This document shows, piece after piece, positions 45,780 to 54,432 of a DNA stretch of 64,000 nucleotides. Source of the stretch: Streptomyces aurantiacus. GTDB lineage: Bacteria; Actinomycetota; Actinomycetes; Streptomycetales; Streptomycetaceae. The notes beneath the pieces are model-generated. The model worked only from the letters and a program-made list of their open reading frames with translations, searched no databases and was not told the origin of the DNA. Both the position numbers and the translations under genes were made by a program. Location of the stretch: assembly GCF_027107535.1 (NCBI RefSeq), contig NZ_CP114282.1:248001-312000 (forward strand). The letters run 5' to 3'. Every line of letters begins with the position of its first letter. Position 1 is the stretch's first letter.

Positions 45780-46030
45780 AGAGGCACGGCGCATCCTGCG
45801 CCTGAGGCGGAACGACCGCTGCGAGTCCGGCCCCATCCGCAAGCTCGACTGGGTCATCGCCGACGCGAGTCCGGGGCCCGGGCTGACCTCTTCACCCGAA
45901 CTGGATCCGCAGCGACCAGACCCGCGAGAACTACGTGCCGTTCTTCTTCAAACAGCTGGGGGCGCGCGCTGGAAGACCAAGGGCACGACCGCGGCGGCCT
46001 CACCGTCATCCACGCGGGGCCGCCTCCGGA
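45780..46030 (+). pseudogene. DUF5131 (phage Gp37/Gp68-like) remnant
   Basis: RKLDWVIADASPGPG in one frame and WIRSDQTRENYVPFFFKQLG in another fit the end of DUF5131 proteins, whose consensus has LDWVIVGGESGPGARP and VPFFFKQWG. Frames change at least once and the N-terminal bulk is missing. These radical-SAM-like proteins are phage- and plasmid-borne. Confidence 0.45.
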
Positions 46031-46240
46031 ACCGCGCGTACGCGCCCTCGCAGAATCCGTTGACTGCCTGGTGGAGCGCGCCCCGGCGCACTCCACCAGG
46101 CGACAATGCGCTCGTGGCGTGCGCTCGCCCAACCCGGGGAAAGCACGTGGCCTGGGCGGGACGAGGGCGAAGGACAGTTGTCGCCCCTGAGCATCTTCTC
46201 TTGTTGATCAAGCATGGTGCTGCCGGGCGGCTTTGCAGTG

Positions 46241-46376
46241 CGAGCGCGGGGAGCAGTTGGACGTCGAAGTCCTTGAGCCCGTCCGGGAGGGGCCATCCCC
46301 GCGGGTGCGGGGAGCAGCGTCCGCTGTACCAGGGAAGGGCCAGGCCGTGGACCATCCCCGTAGGCGCGGGGAGCAG
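46241..46376 (+). CRISPR. Type I-E CRISPR remnant, two full repeats and one partial
   Basis: Repeats end at 46256, 46317 and 46376. The two complete ones (46290-46317, 46349-46376) are 28 bases of the form GGNCCATCCCCGYRGGYGCGGGGAGCAG, the actinobacterial type I-E repeat; the first keeps only GCGCGGGGAGCAG. Spacers are 33 and 31 bases. No cas gene lies in the window. The array ends 12 bases before a Tn3 transposase fragment. Confidence 0.82.
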
Positions 46377-46387
46377 CGCCCGGAGGT

Positions 46388-46589
46388 ACATCGGATCGAT
46401 CCGAAGTGGGCGGACAAGCTTACCGACGCGGACCGGCGAGCGCTGTCGCGGTTGTTATGGACCCATGTGAATCCGTACGGCCGGTTCGAGCTGGACATGA
46501 ACAGCCGTCTCGATCTGGACCTGTCCGTCCGGGCGACGGTGCCCGGCCCGCGTATCCCGCAGGGTGAGGCTGCCGCAGCCCCAGTGTGA
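46388..46589 (+). pseudogene. C-terminal fragment of a Tn3-family transposase
   Basis: PKWADKLTDADRRALSRLLW followed by THVNPYGRFELDMNSRLDLD is the conserved end of Tn3-type transposases. Only these 65 residues remain and they differ in type from the relic at 19 kb. Confidence 0.78.
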
Positions 46590-46803
46590 CGCCCGGGATA
46601 GCCCAGGCCCGGAACCTCGGTGGGGACGACGTTGCTCGGGGCGCTTCAGCGTCCCGAGCAACGTGCGTGAGCGGCAGGTCTACCGCAGGAGCCGCAAGTG
46701 CTGAACCGAGTGCCGCACTATTCCTTCTTGCTAAGTACCGGTAGTCAGCGTTACGGTGTACCAGTACTCAGCAACACCGAATACCTCAGAGAGGAGGTGT
46801 CAC

Positions 46804-47133
46804 ATGGCCAAACTGCTGACGGAGATGCTCAAGGGCACGCTGGAGGGCATCATCCTCGCGTCCCTGTCTGGCCGGCCCGCCTACGGCTACGAGATCACGG
46901 CACATCTGCGGGAGCAGGGTTTCTCCGACATCGCCGAAGGCACTATCTACGCGCTGCTCCTGCGGATGGAGAAGCGCGGCCTGGTCGACGTGGAGAAGGT
47001 CCCCTCCGAGAAGGGGCCGCCGCGCAAGGTGCACTCCCTCAACGCGCAGGGGCAGCAGTACCTCGAAGAGTTCTGGAGGACCTGGAGCTTCCTCACGGAA
47101 CGACTGGACCAGCTCCGCGAAGGGGGCAAGTAA
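46804..47133 (+). CDS. PadR-family transcriptional regulator
   Basis: A 109-residue protein with LLTEMLKGTLEGIILASLSG, RPAYGYEITAHLREQGFSDI and AEGTIYALLLRMEKRGLVDV, the PadR winged helix, followed by a short helical dimerisation tail. GAGGAGGTG precedes the ATG at 46804. It opens an operon with a DUF1048 gene two bases on and, beyond an IS5 element, an ABC exporter. PadR proteins of this type repress drug-efflux genes until a ligand binds. Confidence 0.93.
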   Translation: MAKLLTEMLKGTLEGIILASLSGRPAYGYEITAHLREQGFSDIAEGTIYALLLRMEKRGLVDVEKVPSEKGPPRKVHSLNAQGQQYLEEFWRTWSFLTERLDQLREGGK

Positions 47134-47135
47134 CC

Positions 47136-47525
47136 ATGTCCGATGTCGAGAATAGCGGCTTCCTCATGAAGGTGATCGGGCCCAAGAAGCGTTGGAAGGC
47201 GTACAAGGAGCGCGTCAAGGAGCTTCCCCAGAACTACCGCACGGCGGTCGAGGCGATCGAGCAGTACCTGATGCACTTCGTGCCGACCGACGGCGACAGC
47301 AACGCGGCGATGTTCGAAGACCTTGCCGACCTCTTCGAGCAGGCCGCGGCGGACGGAATGCCGATCCGCGACATCGTCGGAGAAGACCCGGTGGAGTTCG
47401 TCGACGCGTACGCCCAGAACTACACGGAGGGCGGCTACGTCCCCGCCCGTGCACGCAAGCAGCTGACCGACGCCCTCGCGAGCGCCGAGGGCGAGGCCCC
47501 GGAGGAGACGGCGGGCACCGCCTAG
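47136..47525 (+). CDS. DUF1048 family protein
   Basis: A 129-residue protein: FLMKVIGPKKRWKAYKERVK, ELPQNYRTAVEAIEQYLMHF and MPIRDIVGEDPVEFVDAYAQNY are typical DUF1048. This family nearly always sits beside PadR and drug-type ABC transporters; its role is not settled. Its TAG stop (47523-47525) is part of the CTAG duplicated by the IS5 insertion, so the coding sequence was left whole. Confidence 0.92.
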   Translation: MSDVENSGFLMKVIGPKKRWKAYKERVKELPQNYRTAVEAIEQYLMHFVPTDGDSNAAMFEDLADLFEQAAADGMPIRDIVGEDPVEFVDAYAQNYTEGGYVPARARKQLTDALASAEGEAPEETAGTA

Positions 47526-47533
47526 GCCGTGTT

Positions 47534-47863
47534 TTAGAACGGGCTGGTCTGCCGAGTTGGCTGTCCGGGGAAGTCGCGGGCGGCCAGCCAAATGATGAGG
47601 TCGCCTGCGATCCGGCCGATGCTGGTGTCAGTGGTGACCTCGTGTTCGCGGCGGGCGGTGTCGCGGCGGACGGTCTCGTAGCCGCCTTCGTCGAGGACGG
47701 CCACGGAGGCGAACCAGGCGGGGTCGTCCTGGTCGGGCTGGATGACGACGAACGTGTTGTCCGCGTCGTTCAGTTCGCTGATGAGGTCGAACAGGGCGTC
47801 CTCGGACGGGTCGTCGATGTGATGGCCGTTCTCGCTGTCGGCGCAGTAGTACTCAGCCGCCAT
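47534..47863 (-). CDS. Passenger protein inside the IS5-family element, Imm1-like
   Basis: A 109-residue acidic protein starting MAAEYYCADSENGHHIDDPS, with DALFDLISELNDADNTFVVI and a late WLAARDFPGQP. The alternation and the EYY...D...DNT pattern are reminiscent of Imm1-type immunity proteins, but weakly. Its TAA stop lies within the IS terminal repeat, so it must move with the element. It is downstream of the transposase in the same direction with a 76-base gap. Role unknown. Confidence 0.7.
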   Translation of the reverse strand: MAAEYYCADSENGHHIDDPSEDALFDLISELNDADNTFVVIQPDQDDPAWFASVAVLDEGGYETVRRDTARREHEVTTDTSIGRIAGDLIIWLAARDFPGQPTRQTSPF

Positions 47864-47939
47864 TGGTCCGCTGTCTCCCTTGTGCCGACGTGCTGCGGGT
47901 TGCCGCCGCCAGGATGGCATGCGGTGCGGAAGCGCCAAG

Positions 47940-48809
47940 TCACAGCCATTCGTTGATGGCGGCGATGTGGACGGTGGCCTCGAAGCGGACGGCGAGCTTG
48001 TCGAACCGGGTGGCCACCGCCCGATTGCGCTTGAGCCGGTTGATGCCGCACTCGACCGCGTGCCGGGCCTTGTAGTCCTCGCGGTCGAAGGCCGGCGGTC
48101 GCCCGCCGTTGCTGCCGCGGCGTCTGCGATGGCCGGCCTGATCGGCCGGTTCCGGGATGGTGGCCCGGATCCCGCGTCGGCGTAAGTAGGCGCGGTTGGC
48201 GCGCGATGAGTACGCCTTGTCACCACGGACCCGCAGCGGCCGTCTGCGCGGTCGCCCCGCGCCGAGCCGGGGCACACGGATGCCTTCCAGTACGGCCACG
48301 AACTGCGGGCTGTCACCCCGCTGCCCTGCCGTGACCAGCAACGACAAGGGCCGTTGGCCTTGTTCGCACGCCAGATGAATCTTGGTGGTCAGACCGCCTC
48401 GAGACCGGCCGAGTGCGTGATCGTCCGGCTCGGCGACGATCCCGCCGGGCGGCTCCTTCTGAGTCTTCCCGTCCCGGCGGGCGCCGGCCGCGTGCTGGTG
48501 AGCCCGGCAGACCGTGGAGTCGACATTCACCTCCCACGTGATCAGCCCGCCGGCATCGGCCCTGGCCTGCAGCCCGCTCAGTACTGCTGCCCAGACACCG
48601 GTGCGTTGCCAGCGACGGAACAGCCCGTAGACCGTCTGCCACGGCCCGTACTGACCCGGCAGGTCCCGCCATGGGGCACCAGTCCGTACCCGCCAGCGGA
48701 TCCCATCGATCAGCCTCCGCCGGCATGCTGACGGCCTGCCGACCTGCGCGACGGGCAACAGCGGTTCCAGCACTGCCCACTGCTCATCCGAGAGATCCCC
48801 ACGTCCCAC
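47940..48809 (-). CDS. IS5-family transposase
   Basis: A 289-residue single-frame transposase: [20 protein letters not shown] opens with the usual IS5 DUF4096 domain; [33 protein letters not shown] and [20 protein letters not shown] supply the D, D and E of the catalytic site. No frame break seen. It begins 54 bases inside the right inverted repeat. Confidence 0.94.
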   Translation of the reverse strand: MGRGDLSDEQWAVLEPLLPVAQVGRPSACRRRLIDGIRWRVRTGAPWRDLPGQYGPWQTVYGLFRRWQRTGVWAAVLSGLQARADAGGLITWEVNVDSTVCRAHQHAAGARRDGKTQKEPPGGIVAEPDDHALGRSRGGLTTKIHLACEQGQRPLSLLVTAGQRGDSPQFVAVLEGIRVPRLGAGRPRRRPLRVRGDKAYSSRANRAYLRRRGIRATIPEPADQAGHRRRRGSNGGRPPAFDREDYKARHAVECGINRLKRNRAVATRFDKLAVRFEATVHIAAINEWL

Positions 48810-48988
48810 ACCGAGATCATCACGGCATCAGGCGCGGCAACAAACCCCGTTCTAAAACACGGCCTAGATCCGCACCCCGCCCCGGGCGCGGCATCATCGG
48901 CATTCGCCGCGCCCGGGGCCCGGCCCCAGATGGGCCGTCCTCAACTCACTCACCCGCCAGTCGCTTCAGCCTTCGAACGGGAACATCC

Positions 48989-49996
48989 ATGCCTTCATCT
49001 GTCATGTCCACATCCAAAAAGGGCGACGGTCACCCATTGCCGACCGCCGTCTCCGCCGTCGGTCTGCGCAAGTCCTACGGTGACAAGACCGTCCTCGACG
49101 GCATCGATCTGCAGATCCCGGCCGGGTCCGTGTTCGCACTGCTCGGTCCGAACGGCGCGGGCAAGACCACCGCCGTGAAGATCCTCTCCACCCTCATCAC
49201 CGCCGACCCTGCCTCCGGAGACATCCACATCTGCGGCCACGACCTGGCCGCCGCCCCGCAGGCGGTGCGTGCCGCGATCGGCGTCACCGGGCAGTTCTCG
49301 GCGGTCGACGGCCTGATCACCGGCGAGGAGAACATGCTCCTCATGGCCGACCTGCACCATCTCTCCAAGCAGGAGGGCCGCCGGGTCGCCGCCGAACTCC
49401 TGGAGCGCTTCGACCTGGCGGAGGCCGCCAAGAAGCCCGCCTCCAGCTACTCCGGCGGCATGAAGCGACGCCTGGACATCGCCATGACCCTGGTCGGCAA
49501 CCCCCGGATCTTCTTCCTCGACGAGCCGACCACCGGCCTCGACCCGCGCTCCCGCCACAACATGTGGGGCATCATCCGCAAACTGGTCTCCGGAGGGGTC
49601 ACCGTCTTCCTCACCACCCAGTACCTCGAAGAGGCCGACGAACTCGCCGACCGCATCGCCGTACTCAACGACGGCAAGATCGCCGCCGAAGGCACGGCCG
49701 AGGAGCTCAAGCGGCTCATCCCCGGCGGCCACATCCGGATCCGCTTCACCGACCCCGCCGCCTACAGGTCCGCCGCCTCCGCACTGCGCGACGTCACCAC
49801 GGACGACGAGGCACTGGCGCTGCAGATCCCCAGCGACGGCAGCCAGCGCGGACTGAGCTCCATCCTCAGCTGGCTCGAATCAGAGGGCATCGAGGCGGAC
49901 GAACTGACCGTCCATACCCCCGACCTCGACGACGTCTTCTTCGCCCTGACCGGCCCCACCAACGTCATCAGCCAGACCGAGGAGACCGTCCGATGA
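48989..49996 (+). CDS. ABC transporter ATP-binding protein (DrrA-like)
   Basis: A 335-residue ATPase: LLGPNGAGKTTAVKIL (Walker A), SSYSGGMKRRLDIAM (signature), RIFFLDEPTTGLDPRSR (Walker B, D-loop) and the C-terminal DUF4162 domain ending DDVFFALTG, the organisation of daunorubicin-resistance type exporters. ATG 48989 is chosen; another at 49004 is possible. It overlaps the permease start by four bases. Without the IS5 element it would follow DUF1048 directly, so it probably belongs to the PadR-regulated operon and may now depend on IS-borne or new promoters. Confidence 0.95.
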   Translation: MPSSVMSTSKKGDGHPLPTAVSAVGLRKSYGDKTVLDGIDLQIPAGSVFALLGPNGAGKTTAVKILSTLITADPASGDIHICGHDLAAAPQAVRAAIGVTGQFSAVDGLITGEENMLLMADLHHLSKQEGRRVAAELLERFDLAEAAKKPASSYSGGMKRRLDIAMTLVGNPRIFFLDEPTTGLDPRSRHNMWGIIRKLVSGGVTVFLTTQYLEEADELADRIAVLNDGKIAAEGTAEELKRLIPGGHIRIRFTDPAAYRSAASALRDVTTDDEALALQIPSDGSQRGLSSILSWLESEGIEADELTVHTPDLDDVFFALTGPTNVISQTEETVR

Positions 49997-50778
49997 GCGC
50001 CCTCTCCCTCGCCGTCCGCGACTCGAGCACGATGCTGCGCCGCAACCTCCTGCACGCGCGGCGCTACCCGTCCGGAACCCTGAACCTTCTCCTCGCCCCG
50101 ATCATGATGCTCCTGCTCTTCGTCTACATCTTCGGCGACGTGATGAGCACGGGCATCGGCGGCGCGGACCGCTCCGACTACATCGCCTACATCGTCCCCG
50201 GTATTTTAATGATGACCATCGGCAGCACCGTGATCGGGGCCGCGGTCTACGTCTCCACGGACATGAACGAGGGCCTCATCGCCCGCTTCCGCACGATGAA
50301 GATCTACCGCGGCTCCATGATGATCGGGCACGTCGTCGGCAGCGTGCTGCAGTGCCTGGCCAGCGTGGTCCTCGTCGGTGCCGTCGCCGTGGCCATCGGC
50401 TTCCGGTCCACCGACGCCACGGCCCTGGAGTGGCTGGCCGCGTTCGGACTGCTTGCACTGTTCGCCGTGGCGCTCACCTGGATCGCAGTCGGCATGGGCA
50501 TGGCCAGCCCGAACGCCGAGGCAGCCGCCAACAGCGCCCAGCCGCTGATCCTCCTGCCGCTCATCTCCAGCGCGTTCATCCCGGCCGACACAATGCCGGG
50601 CTGGTTCCAGCCGATCGCCGAGTACCAGCCCTTCACCCCGGCCATCGAGACCCTGCGCGGCCTGCTGCTCGGCACCGAGATCGGCAACGACTGGTGGATC
50701 GCCCTCGCATGGTGCGTCGGCCTGATCGCGCTCGGCTACCGCTGGTCGATGGCGCAGTTCAACCGCGACGCGAAGTGA
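49993..50778 (+). CDS. ABC-2 type permease (DrrB-like)
   Basis: A 261-residue integral membrane protein with six hydrophobic segments, e.g. LNLLLAPIMMLLLFVYIFGD, YIVPGILMMTIGSTVIGAAV, QCLASVVLVGAVAVAIGF and LALFAVALTWIAVGMGMA, and the ABC-2 motif region SAFIPADTMPGWFQPIAEYQ PFTP. Coupled to the ATPase by an ATGA overlap. Together they should export a hydrophobic compound. Confidence 0.95.
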   Translation: MSALSLAVRDSSTMLRRNLLHARRYPSGTLNLLLAPIMMLLLFVYIFGDVMSTGIGGADRSDYIAYIVPGILMMTIGSTVIGAAVYVSTDMNEGLIARFRTMKIYRGSMMIGHVVGSVLQCLASVVLVGAVAVAIGFRSTDATALEWLAAFGLLALFAVALTWIAVGMGMASPNAEAAANSAQPLILLPLISSAFIPADTMPGWFQPIAEYQPFTPAIETLRGLLLGTEIGNDWWIALAWCVGLIALGYRWSMAQFNRDAK

Positions 50779-51026
50779 GCACGCGGGCGGGCTGATTCCC
50801 CCGGAGCCCGTCCCGCTCCCGGGCGGCGTACTTCGACACCGCGTCGGCGTACGCGCCCAGTCGGCGTCCTCGACCTGCCAGTCCGGGGCTGCGGTCATTG
50901 TCGGCTGGAACTCCCGTGGCAGGCGGAGCCGTTCGGCCAGCGCGAGCAACTGCACTGTGGAAGCCGCCGCCGACAAGGCCCGCCACGGCGAGCCCGCAGA
51001 GGACGATGCCGAAGGCCGAGGGCGAG

Positions 51027-51107
51027 GGGCCATCCCCGCGGGTGCGGGGAGCAGGAGCCGCTGCACCCGCACCAAATTCCGGCACACGGGACCATCCCCG
51101 CAGGTGG
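51027..51107 (+). CRISPR. Second orphan type I-E CRISPR remnant
   Basis: One full repeat (51027-51054) is identical to that at 46290-46317; after a 34-base spacer a second begins at 51089 (GGACCATCCCCGCAGGTG) and is cut off after about 19 bases. No cas genes are near. The surrounding 50779-51115 contains no supported gene. Confidence 0.72.
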
Positions 51108-51115
51108 TCCGCGCC

Positions 51116-51343
51116 ATGATCGACGGTTTGCGGGCGATGCTGGAGCAGGCGTTGCTGGCAGCGGGAGCCGGTAAGCAGGAGGCGGCAGAGCTGACGTTGT
51201 GCACGCTGGCGACGAACAAATCTCTGGCGGTGCTGAGCCGTGCCGGCTTCTCGGGCGAAGACCTGGCAACCGTCGCGGCAGCCGCCGCTAAAAATGCCAA
51301 GGCTCTGCCGAATCTACCGGCCGAACCGTCGGGGCCGCGATAG
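51116..51343 (+). CDS. Small helical protein
   Basis: A 75-residue reading frame, MIDGLRAMLEQALLAAGAGK onward, predicted almost fully helical and Ala/Leu rich. It starts nine bases after the truncated CRISPR repeat and has no clear ribosome site, so it may be the end of a longer gene cut by the same rearrangement. Not recognised. Confidence 0.4.
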   Translation: MIDGLRAMLEQALLAAGAGKQEAAELTLCTLATNKSLAVLSRAGFSGEDLATVAAAAAKNAKALPNLPAEPSGPR

Positions 51344-51354
51344 GACATCGTTTC

Positions 51355-51951
51355 TTATGGCTGTGATGAGGACTGGGCGGCTTTAGGGAAGCCCAGTTCA
51401 TCCAGCAGCGCGTCGAACAGCTCCTCTACGAAGGTCTCCCGTGCACGTAGCAGTTCCTCGATCCGGGACTGCTGCGCCGTGGTCTGGACACCAGCTGCTG
51501 TAGCCCACGCAAGAGCACCTTCGGCGTCGGCCGGCACCTCCGCATCGAGCTCTGCGCGCTTACGTCCGATGGCTTCTTCGAACTCCGGGGTGGCTATCCA
51601 CAGGCTCACGTCGTCTACGTCCTCGGGGTCCTCGACGAGGAGAGCAGCGGCGTTTTCCAGGTTGAGCCATGCCTGCCAGCGGTGCCCGCCGGTGTTGAGG
51701 CCGGTCACGAGGGCGATGCTGCTGTCGGAGACATCAGCGACGCAGGCCGGCGCGCCGGTCCATTCGACCAAGGTGGGCAGGTGCTCGTCCTCCCAGATGC
51801 CTTGCTCCAATTGCAGGGTCTGCCAGCCGCCTGGTCGCGGCTGCCACGCGTACACGTTGTCCCTCAGCCCTGGACCGGTGCTGCCGAACAGGGGTGCTTC
51901 CAGCAGGGGGCGCTCGCTGCGCGCAAAGACCAGATGACCGGAAAAGCCCAT
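51355..51951 (-). CDS. Hypothetical protein
   Basis: A 198-residue protein with GAGGAGG before its ATG. MGFSGHLVFARSERPLLEAP is followed by a Trp-rich core (YAWQPRPGGWQTLQLEQGIW, RWQAWLNLENAAALL) and an acidic helical C-terminal half. It resembles the stand-alone hypothetical proteins common in Streptomyces chromosomal arms. No catalytic motif. Confidence 0.7.
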   Translation of the reverse strand: MGFSGHLVFARSERPLLEAPLFGSTGPGLRDNVYAWQPRPGGWQTLQLEQGIWEDEHLPTLVEWTGAPACVADVSDSSIALVTGLNTGGHRWQAWLNLENAAALLVEDPEDVDDVSLWIATPEFEEAIGRKRAELDAEVPADAEGALAWATAAGVQTTAQQSRIEELLRARETFVEELFDALLDELGFPKAAQSSSQP

Positions 51952-52038
51952 GGAACCTCCTCGTCGAATACCAGCGCACCCTACGAGCCGTCACTGACAC
52001 CACCGGTGCTGGCCGACTGTTGATCCCGATCGATTGGT

Positions 52039-52150
52039 TCACCGGATCAGTCGGCGGTGGCCGATCAGGGTCGCGGCTATGCCGACAAAGGCGAGAAAGT
52101 GTTCGGCCTTGCGTTCGTAGCGGCGGTGGAGCCTTCGGTAGCCGGCCAGC
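52039..52150 (-). pseudogene. IS5-type transposase tail
   Basis: LAGYRRLHRRYERKAEHFLA followed by FVGIAATLIGHRRLIR and a stop at 52039 is the end of an IS5/IS1373-like transposase. Nothing else of the element remains. Confidence 0.7.
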
Positions 52151-52189
52151 CAGGCGGGCCGAGCCCGGCCTGGAGCCTCATCCCACCCC

Positions 52190-52485
52190 GCGCCGTCCGC
52201 CAGCGGCTCTACAAAAAGATCCACAGGATGCGAAAGGCGGTTGGAACCCTCGCCCTGCCCGCCATCGCCACCACCAGCAGCCTCTACTTCACCCACGTCC
52301 TGCCCCACAGCGATGCCCCCATCGCCCTGGGCCTCACCGGTCTCGTCGTCCTGTACGACTCCGTCATCGCCGTATGCCACACCTGGCACAAACGCCGAAC
52401 GCTGGCCGCGCCTCGATCTGGAGCAGCTCCTCCAGGACCGTCTGATGCAACAGGACGTCCCGACACGCCTGTTGCTTCTGGATAG
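52190..52485 (+). pseudogene. Fragment of a small membrane protein
   Basis: RQRLYKKIHRMRKAVGTLAL, then two hydrophobic stretches (PAIATTSSLYFTHVLP and APIALGLTGLVVLYDSVIAV) and a basic end. The frame runs straight out of the transposase remnant upstream with no start of its own, so the 5' end was lost. Family not recognised. Confidence 0.35.
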
Positions 52486-52529
52486 ACCTGCGGGCTACTG
52501 ATGGAAGACGCTGGCCAACCCGCTGCGCA

Positions 52530-53242
52530 AACTCGGCGCCCTCGCCGAGAGGATCTCGCGACCCGGACACCGATGTCGCGCGACGGCTTCGGCACCTGGC
52601 TGCGCACCCCCTGCCGGACCGCGACATCATCGCGAACCCGTCGGCGATGTACGCGGGTTAAGCGCTCGACGGCGCCGAACCGGACTGGGACCTGACCGAG
52701 GTCGCCGCCCACTACCCGTCGGCCCTGCCCGGCCTCCGCGCCGACCGGACGAAGACCCCGCTGGCTCTGCTCACGCCCAGCGCCGCCCAGGGCTTCACCC
52801 TGCTGCGCCACCGTGACGAAGCGCTGGAGGTCTGTCTCACAACTACCACGGCGACGAGACCGGCACCCTGACGTCCCTGCTGATGCTGGCCGGCGTGGGC
52901 CGTTTCGTCCGGCCCGGCACCGAGGCACCGGTCCTGTACTGGGGCGGCGACATCCACCCCGGCCTCCCGATGCCCGGCGACGAGCCCCACGCGGTCATGC
53001 TCGCCACCCCGACCGGGGCACGCTTCGTCGACACCTACCCGCTCGCCACCCTGATCGCGGCCCCGACGCCGATCGAGACCGACTTCCTCGCGGCGACCGC
53101 CCCCGGCGACGACGGAAACCCCGCCCTGGACGCCCCCGACCTGCTCGACCCCGCCCAGCTCGCCCAGCCGGCCCCCACCGAGCCAACCGAACAGCCCTGC
53201 CGGCCTCTCCTGCCCGCGTCAGAGCCCCCCACCTGTCCGTGA
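52530..53242 (+). pseudogene. Frameshifted gene of unknown function
   Basis: One frame gives PLPDRDIIANPSAMYAG, an in-frame TAA, then EPDWDLTEVAAHYPSALPGL and AAQGFTLLRHRDEALEV; another takes over near 52840 with HNYHGDETGTLTSLLMLAGV, PVLYWGGDIHPGLPMPGDEP and a Pro/Thr-rich tail to 53242. The pieces have normal coding bias, so I read one decayed gene. An ATG at 52883 could still give 119 residues. Confidence 0.45.
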
Positions 53243-54271
53243 CGTGCCCCGAGCCGCCGACGCCCCGCGCGCACAGGCGCGGAGCACGGACGCGCCGACC
53301 GGGGTGAGAGTGTGCAGCACCGTCGTCGCGTGCCGACTGCTGGTGATCAGCCCCGCGTCCCGCAGCGCGCTGGCGTGCCGGCTGGCCGACGACGCGGACA
53401 CCCCGGCGGCCCGTGCGATCTCCCCGGTCGTGGCCCCGGCCGCCGAGGCCCACAGGGCGGTGGCCCGGGTCTGCCCGAGCAGGGTGGCCAGGGACGCCTC
53501 GGGGGAGTCCTCCAGGACGCGCCATCCTTGCGGTGACGAGGCCGACGGCTGCTCGTGCAGCAGCGGGTACATCAGCACCTGCGGCAGTTCGGGGTCGGCG
53601 AGCCCGACCGGGCGGTGCCAGCAGAAGTACGACGGCACGAAGAGCATCCCGCGGCCGCCCAGGTGCAGATCGCGGTCCACGGCGGGGTGGTAGTCGACGC
53701 GCAGGACGGGGGCCTCCCAGCACATGGTGGGGCCGAGACCGGCCAGCATGCCCTCGACACCCCCGTCCAGCAGCCCACGGCACCGCATCGCCCGCTCGGT
53801 CTCGATACGGGACTGCATCTGTTCCCCGTACGGGGCGATGGCGACCTCGTAGTAGGCGCGCAGCACCCGCACGAGTTCCTGGCGCGGCCGTGCCTCGGCT
53901 AATCGCGGGGCCCATGACGGGGCTCCCACGACGCGGTCGAGCATGTCCAATTCCTCCAGGACCCGGCTCGCCGGCGTGGCCAGAACGGCCTCCAGCCCGG
54001 CGTCGAAACCGTCGGACGCCTCGAACGGAGTGAGGAAATCCGGGAAGTAGGAGGCCCTCGGGAGCAGCGGCAGCAGCACGGTGTGCAGAGCACGATCGAG
54101 TTTCTTCTCCCGCAGCCGGTGGCGGACGGTGCGGAACCACTCCGCGTAGGCCCAGCGGCCCTGCCGGGTCTGGAAACGGTGCAGGCTGGCGACGATCTCC
54201 CAGAACGGATTAGGGGTCGCGGACAAGCGAGTTCTGGCCAGATCGGCGTCGCTGAAATGTATGCGGAGCAT
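53219..54271 (-). CDS. Winged-helix (ArsR-type) transcriptional regulator
   Basis: A 350-residue protein. The first 250 residues (MLRIHFSDADLARTRLSATP onward) form the large N-terminal region of a Streptomyces-specific ArsR-like family; the C-terminal winged helix reads ATALWASAAGATTGEIARAA and VSASSASRHASALRDAGLIT. It is divergent from the I36-lipoprotein operon, 160 bases apart, and is the obvious candidate to control it. Confidence 0.85.
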   Translation of the reverse strand: MLRIHFSDADLARTRLSATPNPFWEIVASLHRFQTRQGRWAYAEWFRTVRHRLREKKLDRALHTVLLPLLPRASYFPDFLTPFEASDGFDAGLEAVLATPASRVLEELDMLDRVVGAPSWAPRLAEARPRQELVRVLRAYYEVAIAPYGEQMQSRIETERAMRCRGLLDGGVEGMLAGLGPTMCWEAPVLRVDYHPAVDRDLHLGGRGMLFVPSYFCWHRPVGLADPELPQVLMYPLLHEQPSASSPQGWRVLEDSPEASLATLLGQTRATALWASAAGATTGEIARAAGVSASSASRHASALRDAGLITSSRHATTVLHTLTPVGASVLRACARGASAARGTSRTGGGL

Positions 54272-54432
54272 CTCGTTCTCCCCCGATGAGCTCAGCTTTT
54301 GCGGTCAGCCGCAACAGCATGGCTCGGTGTCAACTTCTCCGCAATGGTGGAACACGCGGATCGAGCCGTGGACGCGCATTGTGGCTCGATCAGGCACGCA
54401 CGGATATCGGCCCACTGCGAGGGGAAGATCAA

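Larger units (their letters stand above)
47526..48863 (-). mobile_element. IS5-family element with passenger gene, intact ends and target duplication
   Basis: Ends are exact inverted repeats: GCCGTGTTTTAGAACGGG at 47526 and its complement ending at 48863. CTAG flanks both sides (47522-47525 and 48864-48867), the 4-base target repeat expected of this group. Inside are a full transposase gene and a second gene, both on the minus strand. The insertion separates DUF1048 from the ABC transporter genes and looks recent. Confidence 0.92.

Noticed and set aside
50206..51348. Minus-strand frame opposite the ABC permease
   Set aside because: It is the antisense of a real membrane protein gene and continues through the CRISPR remnant; no supported product.
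53413..54140. Long plus and minus frames opposite the winged-helix regulator
   Set aside because: Arg/Pro/Gly-rich translations with no start signal; the minus gene has a clear domain, so the others are shadows.
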